From Nepenthes gracilis (taxonomy: Eukaryota > Streptophyta > Magnoliopsida > Caryophyllales > Nepenthaceae), in assembly GCA_033239525.1 (NCBI GenBank), contig BSYO01000014.1:17530021-17594020 (forward strand): a DNA stretch of 64,000 nucleotides, given 5' to 3'. The notes below the pieces were generated by a model. It was not told the origin of the DNA, made no database searches, and saw only the letters and a list, made by a program, of their open reading frames with translations. Positions within the stretch are counted from its first letter, which is position 1, and the number at the start of each line of letters is the position of its first letter. This document shows, in pieces, positions 38,150 to 49,905 of the stretch. The position numbers were made by a program, and so were the translations under genes.

Positions 38150-41100
38150 TTCCACCCAATGATGTCATTTCTTATGGTGACAACTTGATAGAAAGTAGCC
38201 ATGGAATTGCTCGCCCAATCACCAATATAAATGTGGAGACGTTGGCAACTTAGGTCAACACAATGTCTATGGTTCTTAAGACCATTTGTAATAAATTGGA
38301 AGGACACCCACTGGGAGCTCCATCCTCCAATTTATAAATTTCTGCATCCAGAAGGAGAAATCAAAAAAAAAAAGTAGCCGACCAAGGAGATGATTCTACG
38401 GCCTGACGACCTCAAGGATCAGGAACCCTCAAATGATAGGGCACAAATCGGTCAAATAGAACTAGAGGAACAACTCCAGAGAGAAACTAATTGCCATGAG
38501 AGTGGACATCAGAAAGTTTCTTGATATAGGCTTCATAAGAAAAGTTTAATACTCTGACTGGTTGTCAGATATAGTGCTCATTAAGAAATGTAATGAAAAA
38601 TGATAGATGTGTGTTGACTTCACCGACGTAAATAAAGTATATCTAAAAGACAATTTTTCATTATCGAGAATCAATCTACAAAATATAGTTTTTAGGGTAC
38701 AATTAGATTCGAATGAGTCCTGAGGATGAAGAGCTCACTTCCTTTATTACTGACCAAGGGACATACTTTACAAAATTATACCCTTCGGTCTACAGAATAC
38801 AGGAGCGACATACTAGAGGTTGGTGAATAAAATATTCAAGGCACAAATCGGAAGGAATATGAAGGTATATGTGGACAACATGCTCGTCAAAAATATAATG
38901 GCCGATGACTATATGACTTAGGTGAAGCTTTTAAGGTGCTCCAAGCGCAAATGAAGTTGAATCCAACAAAGTGCCCGTTCGAAGTGATATTTGAAATGTT
39001 CCTTAGATTTATTGTGTCACTCTGGAAAATCAAGGTGAACACAGAGAAAATAAAAACAATCATGGACATGAATCCATCTCAATTCGTGAAGAAAGTCTAG
39101 AGATTAATCGAGAGACTCGTAGTACTCTCTCAATTCTTGGTAAAATCTATGGAAAAGTATCTTCCTTTTTTCAAAGCACTAAAAGAAATTAAGGTAAACG
39201 ATTTTCAATAGACGGAAGACTGCCAATCAACCTTCCAAGAGCTAAAGAAGTTACTCACTAACCCTTCTCTCTTGTCTTCCCTAAAAGAAGGCAATGAGCT
39301 ATATCTTTATTTGGCTATATTTGACATGGCACTAAGTTCGGTCCTTATCAGGTAAGAGTTCGAGTTGTAACAATCAGTCTTCTACTACATCAGTAAACTT
39401 TTGACAGATATCAAGACTTGTTACTCATATGTCGAAAGGATTGCTTTAGTACTGGTCCACTTTGCCAGAAAGTTTTGATTGTACTTCCAAGCCCATAAGT
39501 TCATCGTCATGACCAATCAGCAGGTAAAGGGGATTCTGTAAAAACCTGGAGCATTTGGACAATTGATTAAATAGACTATTGACTTGGATGAGTTTGACAT
39601 AGAAATCCGAGCACAACCAACCATAAAAGGTTAAGCCATTGCGGATTTCATAGTTGAAATGACGACCTTGAATCTAGGTAATCTTAAAATGCACGAAGAT
39701 CCCTACTAGCATGAATAGGCACCGACGTGGATCTTATACATAGACGGGTCATCTTCCCAATCAAAGAATGGAGCTGGTGTGGTGTTGAGAATTTCAGATG
39801 AGTCAATAATAAAATACTCGATGACACTCAAATGTTTGATCTTAAATAACGCCACTTAGTATGAGGCCCTATTGGCCAGGCTCATACTAGCAAGAGAATT
39901 TTCAGCTAAAAGTCTGATCGTTTATAGCGATTCGTCATATTAATTGTCAACCAAGTCATCAAAAATTTTGAGGTATATTATCCATTATGTGGAAAATATC
40001 TTGTTAGAGTAAATGCCTTGATTGAAGCATTCGATAAGGTGAAAATTTGTCACATTCTGAGGGAAGACAATTGGAAGGTGAATCAGTTGGTGAAAGCAGT
40101 AGTGACTGGAAATCTTGAGCAATATGCCAAAGAGGTGTGGGAATCCTCACTATCTGAAGCATAGATGTTCTAGAAGAAGAGATATTCCAAATCTCAAATG
40201 GTGATATTTAGATGACTCTATATAGAAAATACCTTGAAGAAGGCCTACTATCAAAAAACTCAAAAAAAGCCAGGTGCATCAAAAGAACAAAACGCTAGTA
40301 CACTCTCATGGACGGAAAACTATATCGAAGAAGGTACTCCATTCCTTATATGTGGTGTTTGATACTAGCAGAAGCTGATTACGCGCTGAGTGAGGTGCAT
40401 TTTGAAACTTACGAGTCACACGTAGGGGGCAATTGCTCGAGTGGAGGCCTTCCCACTAGCTAGAATAATCGAGTGAAACGTGACAGAGTTCGTTCAGCAA
40501 AGCATCATTTGTAGGTTTGCAATTTTGAAGGTTATAGTAACCGATAACGGAATCTAATTCACTAACAAGAGATTTACCAACTATTGCGCGAGTTTGGGAA
40601 TCAAGCTGATTCATACTTTTGTTATCTATCTACAGATGAATGGGCAGGTGAAAGTGACAAACCAAACTTTACTACAAGGGTTAAAAATAAAGTTAGAAGG
40701 CACAGGGGGCTCCTGAGTGGACGAACTGCCCTCCGTATTGTGGGCTTACCAAATGACCCCCAAGGAGCCAACACGAGAAATACCGTTCAACTTGTATTAT
40801 GGGATAGAGGTGGTCATTCTAGTAGAAATCGCACCACCCAACTTCTGAGTTAACAGTTTTAACCCACAAAGTAACTCTCAATTTCTAAGAGAACATCTCG
40901 ATTTGCTTGAGGAAGCCCGAGATGCTGCATGGCTGTGGATAGTGGCTGACCGATAATGAGTTACTTGGTACTACAACAAAAAAGCTCGCCAATTTGAGGT
41001 GGGAGATCTAGTTTTGTATAGTATAGAGGCTAGAGGTAAGACTGTCGATAGAAATAAACTGTCCTTTAATTAGGAGAGGCCATTCCTAATCTCAGCGATT

Positions 41101-41185
41101 CTCTAAAACGGTATGTATAAATTATACACTCAGGACAAAAAAGTGGTCTCGATGATATGAAACACCATCCATCTCAAAAAATAAT
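38150..41185 (+). pseudogene. Degenerate Tat-lineage gag-pol
   Basis: The gag start at about 38200-38400 has NVETLAT and a serine-rich R-R-R-N end. The frame then jumps to RT at about 38480, so the gag core and protease are deleted. RT keeps VDFTDVNKVYLKD (about 38610), PFGLQNTGATY (about 38785) and a mutated catalytic box, YVDN in place of YVDD (about 38870), plus LNPTKCPFEV. An RNase H with YIDGSS and NNAT-YEALLARLILA lies at 39735-39960. Integrase runs at 40440-41180, with VTDNG, NGQVKVTNQTLLQGLK and FEVGDLVLY. The catalytic change and stops rule out activity. Confidence 0.85.
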
Positions 41186-42039
41186 ATAAATAAACTCTAG
41201 CAGAATAGATATAAGAATTGTGTACCATATATGGAGTGCTTGTAACTGTATCCATTCATATGAATAAAATACACATTTATTATATTAATTGCCCATTTTT
41301 GTGCTTGTGTGTCATTGTATGAATATAAGCAACCCATATTGACCCTAAGTCCAGTGAAATCCTCACTTGTTGAATCGATCTGCTAAAAACAAGGTTAGAA
41401 CCTCGGTTGAAGCAACCGAGTGGCCCCAATGAGGTCGGATGCAAACTATTATATAAAGATCCATGGGGCTTGTATACAAAAGTCCAACCCTTTCTAAAGT
41501 GGTTAAAATAAAAGAAAACTTAGGGGGACTTTTGAAACATGCAAGTTACGACATCCTCTAGTAGAAAAGAATACCATCAATTAAAAATAGTCAATGAACC
41601 GAGGCCCAACGTAAAAGTGCGATAATGTCCTTTTATAGGAACGACCACTATTAATCAAATGCAGTTGACAGACTAGTATCTAACGAAGCCCAGTAGCAAT
41701 GGCAATCACCCGTAGTCGCCAAGTAAGGATCTTTCCTAGCTACAGTGCAATGACGTCCTCTCATAGGAATAGGCACTATTAGACAAATATGGTTAATGGA
41801 CTAGAGTTTGACCAAGCTTGACAACAGTAGAAACCATACCTAGTCGGCAAGTGAAGAACATGTTGGATAAACATTCAACATATAAAAAAATGATAAGAAT
41901 ATCAGCGACAATGATTGACACAATCTAGCTGATTTATTAATAAAGAAATATTTACAATATAGAGACCCGAAGCTTTCAAAAGGAAGGTTACAATTGAACT
42001 GTGATCTGCCAATACTCGGATATCTCAACTATCCTTAGG

Positions 42040-43617
42040 CTAGGAGCCCCCTAGAGATAGTGGCGATGAATCTTCACCTGATTTTGAGAAATCCTTAATG
42101 TTTGAATGGTAAGAAGCACTGGACTTTCTCAGATCAAGGTAGCCAAGAGGAAAGCCGAGAGTGACTAAGGATACGTTCCACCTATAGCGATAGAATTTGT
42201 CATAGAATTTATCATCCAAAGTAGGTCCAACCTCTTTCAAATGAAGACATATCCTTAGCTCTCCTTCGAATCGAGCACACTTGTTTTAAAAATTAGCAAA
42301 TCGATGCTTAACCTCCTGGAGCTTGTCTTCAAGTGAGGCAATCCGATCCGGGCAATAAGATTTTTTATATAATAGCTATTGGGATCTCACTAGCCATTTG
42401 AATAGCTCTCTATCTAGGAAAGTGGCCGGATCTTAACTTTGTTGGCTTCGACAATGGCACCATCAACTCAAATTTTCATCTCCTTGAGTACAGCAGGGTT
42501 GGTGAACGTTTGAGATATGCGAAAAATCTGAGTATCTCATTGGTACAACCCATTTGCAACCAAATAAACGAACTCCTGCGCAGGTTGACTAAAACTGGGA
42601 CCTCATACTCAACCATAAATGGAGCGTTGATTGTTTAATCTAATCTACTGACGACGGGTCACTTATTCTTGAAGCATTGGGTAATGAAACCTCACCACCC
42701 TTAATAAATTTGGGCGCTTCCTGAAAAGCTGGGCAACCTGGTGAAAAATGAATAGAAGACGGCCTTGAGACGACTCACCGATTTTCTATGTGGTCATCTC
42801 ATCATAGGTCTCATTGACGACCCTATCATAGTCACTTGAGGAAGATGGAAGAGGATTTGCTCTTCTGGCCGTCTTTTCAGGAGAATCTTAGATGATAACT
42901 TCTTTATATTTTCTCTTAGGTAGACGAAAAGGCATGACGCAAATAGCCTCCCCTTCTGTTCTTACTTCTCAATCAATTTTAGTGAGTGCCTGTCGAGTCA
43001 AAAAATTATTTATTTTTTAGAGCGATGCAGCATTCTCCTCAAATAACTCCATCAAGGGCTGAGCCATGCAAGACTCATTCCTTGTGACATCTCTAGAGTA
43101 AGCGGGATTTACCGAGCGCCATTCATTGAAGAGAGTCCAACCGGAAGGGACCACAATATAAAAATATCAGTCCTTCCAGCCGTTTGCTGAATCTAGATTA
43201 CCCCTACTTATTTTATATTTCTTCTGGGAGTAAATGAAATTCAATTGCCCTCTTGATTGAACCGATGGACCACTTTGATGATTCAGGCACCTAGGAGAAG
43301 CATTCCAATGGTGAAGGAAGACATAAAAAGAAATCAAATATCTAATAGTATTGGGATGGAGACGTGTGATAGGAATTTGGAGTGCTTCCAAATTCTTGTG
43401 CAGGTCCCTTACGAAGGGAATACAAGGCCTTATTTCAGATGGCTTCATAGATGGTGATGAAGCCTAACTGAGGAGAGCAGGCTCTCTTGTTAGACAAAGG
43501 CACTTGGTAGGGAACACCGATAGAAATATTAAACCTATCGTAAATATCATCTACATTATCACAAGTGAGGATGGATGGGATTTCAACGACCCTTTTAGAA
43601 GTTGCTCGAGGAGCCAT
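42040..43617 (-). pseudogene. Antisense pseudogene of Tat elements (PF04195-like)
   Basis: The minus-strand frame starts MAPRATSKRV at 43617. It contains ACSPQLGFITIYEAI, then HPNTIRYLISFYVF (about 43370), then W-K-D and a tyrosine-rich strand (about 43160), and an acidic linker to about 42790. A second coiled-coil-like part at about 42360-42040 includes EGELRICLHLKEVGPTLDDK. The same order occurs in the element at 49906-60502 (51122-53573). The first domain resembles Pfam PF04195, annotated as a putative gypsy-type transposon protein of unknown role. Extra antisense frames between integrase and the 3' LTR are known in some Tat elements, such as Grande. Stops and frameshifts are present, and an intron between the two parts is likely but not proven. 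Confidence 0.7.
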
Positions 43618-45866
43618 GAGGATAAGGAGAAGTGAAAAGCAAATTAGGTCTAAGAGACGTGAAATCTGAAGAAGTGTAGAAAATGAAGCGCATCAGAGTT
43701 TAAGTAGCCAACAATTTAACCTAGAAACGGTGTCGTCTAAGGTAACTAAAGAGGCGCGTTGTCATAATAGTTGAGATACATGTCCACACCGGAGTATATT
43801 GTGGCACGTTTGTTTTGCTGCATCAGTAATGATGGCCTAATGCAACGCCTCCCAGCATAGCAAAATGATAGTAGGAAGCTTTGATGCCCAGATTGGTGTG
43901 TCAGCAGCATTATGCAGGTGATGATACCCCGATATAGCATTTCTCAAGGCAATAGACGGGCAACGGGCAGCCTTGACATTACTCTAATTAAAGCTGATTC
44001 GATTGATTAAAGGATGCACAAATAGCATGCTCGAAGTAAATTATTATATGTTGGATTGTCAAAAGATCGAGTTATCAGAGGTCCAAGTTGTCAGATTATC
44101 AGCAATTAAATGATAAAAAATAACATTCAAGCGCTTCAACTATTTAGAGAATGCAATGACATTGGAGCCATACAAAGATAAAAGAACATTATTTGGGTAA
44201 TTCTATTCATTGATTTCTTTCAAAATGTGTAGTTTGAAACATTAAAAGTATAACCTAGAAGAGAATAAAGAAGAAATAGAATAACAACCTAAATGAAAAA
44301 AATATTCTCTTCTTTCTAAATGCTCGGACATAAATTGTGCCAGGGGAACCATGAAAAAAAAGAGAATGAAAACAAAAATGTTTGCCTAAGCCAGCAACGT
44401 ATATCTTGATCACCTCAACGAGGGACAGTGAGATAAGTGCATAACTACAACACATAGGCCTAACTTTGGGACGGATGGAAAAAAGAAAAAAAATTCCTCC
44501 CACCAGGTTATAGTAACATTTCCATTGGGAGGCAACTACAAAAATTGTCCGCCAAAACAAGGGACCTTGCCACAATGATGAAGGCCTGGTTTAGGCACGG
44601 ATGTAAAAGAGAAAAATCAAGACGATTTTCACATAAAAGAGCGTAACCAAGATAGTCTTCAAGTATACCCTCGAATCTTGACTTCAAAGATAGGAAGAGA
44701 ACTCTTACCCACTTCGGTTTGTAGCACCAAAGGCACCATGTTGGATCAGGAAAGTCATACCAGTGGACAAGACCAAGGACACCTCGTGATACAAAGAAAA
44801 TGAAGCTTCACAATTTATAGTCGAGAGGAGTGCTCAACGGGTTTTCAACTTGGGAAGATATCGAATCACAGCATTGATGACAAAGAATAAAATCCTGCCA
44901 AATAAAACCCCAAATCAGCAAAATATATAGGAAAGGAATACGCATTGATAGAGCTACAACTGGTGTCCTTTTAGCGACATGCTAGGAGTTGATATTTAAA
45001 CCTCCCAACCTAGGGGGCTAGTGGTGGGTACGATAAAAAATGGACCAACCCGGTACACAGGTGGTGTAATACCTTGGATCCCAATTTGTATCATTTTAAT
45101 ATTAATTATAATTTTGGATTAGTTAGATATGTTTTAAAGTAATTATATTATAAAATTTTAATGAATTTTCGGTTCATCAGTGTGGCACCTAATGCATGCC
45201 AAAGGCGCGCTGAGTGTCGATTTCAAGAAGTCCGCGCCTGACGCACATTTGAGGCACACTTGATCGCTGGGTTGCTTGATAGCATGCACCCAAGGCACAC
45301 CTGAGACACATTTGAGTACGGGTCTACCTATAAAAGCGTAGCGTGCGCAGTGCGTGCCATTCACATGCAACAGAAGGGAAAGGAGGAGAGAGAGAGAGAT
45401 TGCGGGGAGAGGAGAGAGGAGCATCCTTACATCAGATCTTCTTGGTATAAGGTCGAGGTAAATATTTTCTAACCCTACAATTTGTCTATTTCAGTATTTG
45501 ATATATTTTGATTTTAATTTGGAGGTTTAAAGTCGTACATGCGAGATTTTAATTAAACCGTCTGATTTTCTAAGTGCATACGCAAGTTTTACCGGTTATT
45601 TGAGGGCTTTGCTCTATTTTTGTTAATATTTGAGGGTTTTATAATTTTCTAGAAAAATGGATAATTGTCGGATACTTGTATATTTTATTTCAGTACCTTT
45701 ATATGGAAATGAGTATAAAAATTTGCTTTAGACTGCGTATGGGTGTACATGCATGATACTGGGGGTCGAGGTCACTATTTTGTTTGACCATGGTGGTTCG
45801 AGACCTTAGTAGGTCGATATGTGTGTGAGATCATGGTGGCCTGAGGCCCTGGTGATCGATATATGA

Positions 45867-46158
45867 TCCGATAATGACAAAAGATGGACTAGTAATTGCG
45901 GGTCTAAGATGTAGTCGATAATGATAAAAGATGACGGAAAAGTTGTAAGCCTAAAATGTAGCCAATAATAATAAAAGATGACCAAGTAGTTACAGGTCTA
46001 AAATGTAGTCAATAATGACAAAATATAGTTGAGTAGCTGCATGCCTAATATGTAGCTGATAATGATTGAAGATGATAGAGAGTTGTAAGTTTAAAATGTA
46101 GCCAGGCTGAGAGCTGATGATATAAGATGGTCGAGAGTTGTAGGCCTAAAATGCAGCA
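45867..46158 (+). repeat. Minisatellite, about 47-bp unit, about six copies
   Basis: Units begin near 45867, 45914, 45962, 46009, 46055 and 46101. Each has a form of CGATAATGACAAAAGATG, then GAGTAGTTG and GGCCTAAAATGTAG. Divergence rises toward the right. The array lies wholly inside the solo LTR and is not seen in the other LTRs of the window. Confidence 0.85.
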
Positions 46159-46410
46159 ATTGTATATCCATCGATATTCAAATTTGGATTTTAAAATGTG
46201 TTCCACGCAGAGGTGGAGATAGTTGCGGTTTATGCGACGTGGTAACAAATTACGATTTGTTACAAGTATATCCCGGTGGGACGATATGATTTGATATAGT
46301 ATTTGAATACAAAACTATCCTTAGACTTTCAGTTGATTTACAGATCTTGTGATTTGTTTTATAAGATTTGTTATATGAACTTTACTATCCCGTTGATTTA
46401 TATGTATGGT

Positions 46411-46413
<3 letters not shown>

Positions 46414-46455
<42 letters not shown>
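46414..46455. repeat. TA dinucleotide microsatellite
   Basis: About 21 uninterrupted AT repeats within the solo LTR at 45065-46932. Probably length-variable. Confidence 0.9.
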
Positions 46456-46458
<3 letters not shown>

Positions 46459-47598
46459 ACTTGTTAAATTTTAGATTCACATTTTTATATTTTATCTATT
46501 CAAAGTAGAGTGGTCGGCTAGATTGTAGGAGTAGGACAAGATCCGGTGCGACACCTATCCTGGTGAGTATATATTTATTTAGATATAGATGGCGTCGATG
46601 GTATCTCGATTATTATGGATTCGATTTTATTTTGGACTGTCTTTTTGGATATTAGAGTCGGCCAAACGTGGACCCTTGAACCGTATATTGAGAATTGTTA
46701 AGTGTATTTTATTATGTAAATGAGTTATTATTATCTGGATATCTTCCTTATGATTATTTGGAATAGGTCATATTTATATTATTCAAACAGTTATACGCTG
46801 AGATCTTGTGCGGGTTATGTTTGGATTCCTCGTATGTTTGGTGTATCATACTCGGGTTTAGGATTTATTATTTATCTATTATTGAGATTCAATTAATTAT
46901 TTATTTGACATGCTTAGTTTGGATTCGTGACAGGTGAATAAGACGTCCAAATACTGACAGCCTAATAGAAGACGCGCCAGAACCCATTAGGTGCCAAAAT
47001 ACATGAACCACGAGATATGACATGAGACATTAAATGATTATAATGAACTAATTAATGGCTAAATTCAGTCGGTGATTGAGTCGATCTAATACCTGGTAAT
47101 TAGGCAGTCTTGTCATTGAATTGAGGCGGGCGTTACACATGTAAGTAACACACCCCTCACCACTGAATTGAAGTAGCATCAAGCTCACGCATTGATTCTA
47201 GGGGCCGATGAGGGCAAAAACATAAAAGACACCTCACTAGATGAGTGTAAAAATACCAAACCCACTCTACCAGACAAGTGCATATAACAAAATCCACTTG
47301 GCCAAACAAATGCATAAAAAAGAGTATTATCCTCCATACTTATACTCATCTCCATTCTCTTTAAATTCGTACATCCATTTTCTTACATCTTTTTCATTCA
47401 AACAGAAAGATAATTGATTCAAATATTGGATGATATACCAGAGAGCGAATCTTATATACCTTTTATCTATTTTGTTGTTGTACACAATAGTTAGATTTAA
47501 AGTAACAAAGATCAGACCCATGTTGTTCGAACAGTCAGGTGTGATAAGGCGGAGCCTTAATTCATGTGTTAATTCGGGTCATCCAGATGAACAAAAGT

Positions 47599-47897
47599 AA
47601 TGTTTATTTATTTATAAATAAATTCAATAATATAAATATATAAATTAAACTACACAGAAGGTTAAATTATTAACACTCCGACAGCAATTATTTAAAAAAT
47701 ATCTTAAATTAATAAAAATCTTCTAAAACATAATCGAAGTAAGAAAGATTGAATGACGAGAGAATAAAATTAGCTTTTATGGTCCGTTTCCGTCTAATGA
47801 AAATCAACTTTCTCTGGGCCAATTTTTCACGAGCTCTTCATTACTCTCTCAAATCGCCCCTCGTCTTTGTCGCTGCCACTGTCTTTCCCTCTCTGAA
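47599..47897 (+). promoter_or_regulatory. Short promoter and leader of the LRR gene
   Basis: Only 299 bases separate the retrotransposon target duplication (ends 47598) from the LRR ATG at 47898. A TATA-like TATAAATATATAAAT lies at about 47632-47646, and a CT-rich leader runs from 47800 to 47895. The gene's original upstream region has therefore been displaced more than 10 kb by the insertion at 37288-47593. Confidence 0.4.
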
Positions 47898-49250
47898 ATG
47901 GCTGTACGTCACTTGCCGTCTCCGCTGCTGTTTTTCTTGCTCATTCTCTTTCATCCTTCACTTGAAGTAGAAGAGCGTGCTCCCAATATGAACGCCGGCG
48001 ATCTGGCTGCATTATTTTCCATCAGAAACAGCTTGACGGATCTCCCAGGCGTGGGCTTCTTCTCAACATGGGACTTCGCCTCGCCGGATCCCTGCTCCTT
48101 TTCCGGCGTAACCTGCTCCCCATCCTCCTCTCTTTCTCCCACCATATCCACACTCCGAGTCACCGTCCTCGCACTCGGCACTGGCCTCTCCAACTCACCG
48201 GGTCTGGCAGGGTCACTCTCCCCAGCCCTCTCCAACCTCACCGAGTTGACCCAGCTGATCCTGTTTCCTGGTTTTGTCACCGGTCCCATTCCGCCGCAAC
48301 TCAGCCGACTCACCAACCTCCGAGTCCTCTCCTTAACCAATAACCGCCTCACCGGCCCGTTACCCACCTCCCTAGTCGCCCTCCAGAACCTCCACACACT
48401 CGACCTCAGCTTCAACCAGCTCTCCGGGTCGATTCCACCGGGTCTTACCGAGTTGACTCAGCTCAGGGTCCTGGTCCTCGCCTCCAATCAAATTTCGGGC
48501 CAGTTGCCCGACTTCCTGGCGACGTCCCGGCTGCTCCACTTGGATTTGAAGATGAACAAATTAATGGGTCCCTTGCCCTCCTTGCCCTCCACGCTCCGTT
48601 ACCTCTCGGTATCGTCAAACGCGATGTGGGGCCCGCTCAACGGCTTAGAATCGCTCTCAGATTTAGAGTACCTCGATCTCGGCATGAACCGTTACAGCGG
48701 GCCCATTCCGCCCTCTCTCTTCCGACCCTCACTATCATCATTATTTTTGCAACGGAACAATTTCACCGGAGGAATCCCGGTCTCACCCCACGGGAAGGGA
48801 GAGGAACTGACGCCGTACGATGAAGGGTCGATCGTTGACCTGAGCCATAACTCCCTGGCCGGAGAACTTCCGGCTGTTCTTGCAGGCGTTGAGACGTTGT
48901 TTTTGAACAACAACCGTCTGAGCGGGAATGTGCCGGAGGAGTACGTGAAGAGCTTGGGTAAAGGCACTATGAAAACATTGTACTTGCAGCATAACTTCTT
49001 TTGTCGGTTTCCGTTGAAGGCGACGGCGACTCTGCCGCTTCCCGTCGAGGTGTGCTTGGCTTATAACTGTATGGTTCCACCGGTGGGGCTGGCAGGCTGC
49101 CCTTCCAGTGCTGGCAGTCAGCCGTCACGGCCGGCGGTTCAGTGCTCGGTGTTTCACAATGACGGCAATGTTGTTGGAGGATTGAAATGGCGGCGAGTCG
49201 TTCACAGGATTCTTTTAACTAACCATCCTGATTTATTCGTAGAATACTGA
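47898..49250 (+). CDS. Secreted leucine-rich-repeat protein, single exon
   Basis: This 450-residue frame has no introns. Residues 1-24 form a signal peptide (hydrophobic LLFFLLILF, cut near SLEVEE). The N-terminal cap of plant LRR proteins follows (about 34-73), with ALFSIRNSL, W58 and the cysteine pair C66 and C73. About ten plant-type repeats (LxxLxLxxNxLxGxIP) run from about 112 to 370. A cysteine-containing cap follows (C369, C386, C391, C401, C416). There is no transmembrane segment after the repeats and no kinase, so it should be extracellular. It may act as a recognition or wall-associated protein, or as a receptor partner; the exact role cannot be read from sequence. GC content is much higher than in its surroundings. 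The first ATG is used because it starts the signal peptide. No disabling change is visible. Confidence 0.93.
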   Translation: MAVRHLPSPLLFFLLILFHPSLEVEERAPNMNAGDLAALFSIRNSLTDLPGVGFFSTWDFASPDPCSFSGVTCSPSSSLSPTISTLRVTVLALGTGLSNSPGLAGSLSPALSNLTELTQLILFPGFVTGPIPPQLSRLTNLRVLSLTNNRLTGPLPTSLVALQNLHTLDLSFNQLSGSIPPGLTELTQLRVLVLASNQISGQLPDFLATSRLLHLDLKMNKLMGPLPSLPSTLRYLSVSSNAMWGPLNGLESLSDLEYLDLGMNRYSGPIPPSLFRPSLSSLFLQRNNFTGGIPVSPHGKGEELTPYDEGSIVDLSHNSLAGELPAVLAGVETLFLNNNRLSGNVPEEYVKSLGKGTMKTLYLQHNFFCRFPLKATATLPLPVEVCLAYNCMVPPVGLAGCPSSAGSQPSRPAVQCSVFHNDGNVVGGLKWRRVVHRILLTNHPDLFVEY

Positions 49251-49905
49251 TCATCTTCGTATAAAAATGCATCAGAGATGCTAGTATTGGATGCCATACT
49301 GTTATTTTGGCGATTATGGGAGAGAAGGTACGCATCATATTGTAAAAAAATATATTATATAATTTTTAAAAATATTTTTAATGATTTACGAACATTGAGA
49401 ACTAATTGTAAATTCTGGCATAATGTAATAAGTTATCTTATTATATTTTTTGTAATATATCAATGAGAGTTGCTATGATAAATATTAAAATATAATAGAT
49501 GCAAACCATTTCATTCATTAATAATTAATAAAATTTATTATAAAATATAATTTACAGAATAAATCTTCTTACTTGATGCATATATTAGATTTAAATAATT
49601 ATCAGAATAGAGTTAAGTTGGATCTTTAAAATTTTTAATTCAAATTTTATATACTACAATACTTAATAATAGGTCAAAAGATATATAATTCACTCCCCAT
49701 AATATTCTCTAATATTTAGATAAAAAACTTTATTAAAAAATAAAAGATAATGAGATGTTCACAATAAGATAGTAAGATGACTTAATTCCATGACTTTTTT
49801 TGGATTTATAAGTGTATAAATGGTTAATACTCTACATTTGCTTTTCTTTTTTTCCTCTTGTTCGAGAGAAATAGTTGTATTTATAACTTTATTACCAAAT
49901 AGTAT
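49251..49905. other. LRR gene 3' region and AT-rich DNA
   Basis: This probably contains the LRR 3' UTR. AATATAAT- and AATAAA-like signals are frequent (for example TTAATAAAATTT near 49530), so no single poly(A) site can be chosen. No other gene seen. It ends at the LTR at 49906. Confidence 0.45.

Larger units (their letters stand above)
45065..46932 (+). mobile_element. Solo LTR (Tekay-type) nested in a Tat 3' LTR
   Basis: It starts TGTAATACC and ends GGATTCGTGACA, 1868 bases. The flanks are GGTGG (45060-45064) and GGTGA (46933-46937), a five-base duplication with one mismatch. The equivalent intact site in the 5' LTR near 37325 reads ATAGGTGGATAAG, so the joint is exact. Its opening resembles the solo LTR at 6317. 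Inside are a purine-rich leader (45370-45422), a 47-bp minisatellite and a TA microsatellite. No internal region remains. Confidence 0.9.
37288..47593 (+). mobile_element. Ty3/gypsy LTR retrotransposon, Tat lineage, with nested solo LTR
   Basis: The 5' LTR (37288 to about 38096) and the 3' LTR (45022-47593, interrupted at 45065-46932) both start TG(A/G)TGGGTACG. AAAGT occurs at 37283-37287 and 47594-47598, an exact target duplication that fixes both ends. A primer site TGGTGCCATCCGTGGG follows the 5' LTR at 38098, and a purine tract (TAGGGGGCTAG) precedes the 3' LTR. The plus strand holds a gag start, RT, RNase H and integrase; the gag C-terminus and protease are deleted. Between integrase and the 3' LTR lies a pseudogene on the opposite strand (about 43617-42040), as in some Tat-lineage elements. 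Stops and deletions make it non-autonomous. Confidence 0.92.
45022..47593 (+). repeat. 3' LTR of the Tat element, split by a solo LTR
   Basis: The arms are 45022-45064 and 46933-47593. Together they are about 100 bases shorter than the 5' LTR because the segment equivalent to about 37598-37695, which holds the TATA box, is missing. It ends GATGAACA, followed by the target duplication AAAGT. It points toward the LRR gene 305 bases downstream, but it has lost its core promoter. Confidence 0.86.

Noticed and set aside
44724..44760. GTAGCACCAAAGGCACCATGTTGG, looking like an antisense primer site next to an LTR start
   Set aside because: I could not find a partner LTR, an LTR end or a target duplication to the right, so it stays a resemblance only.
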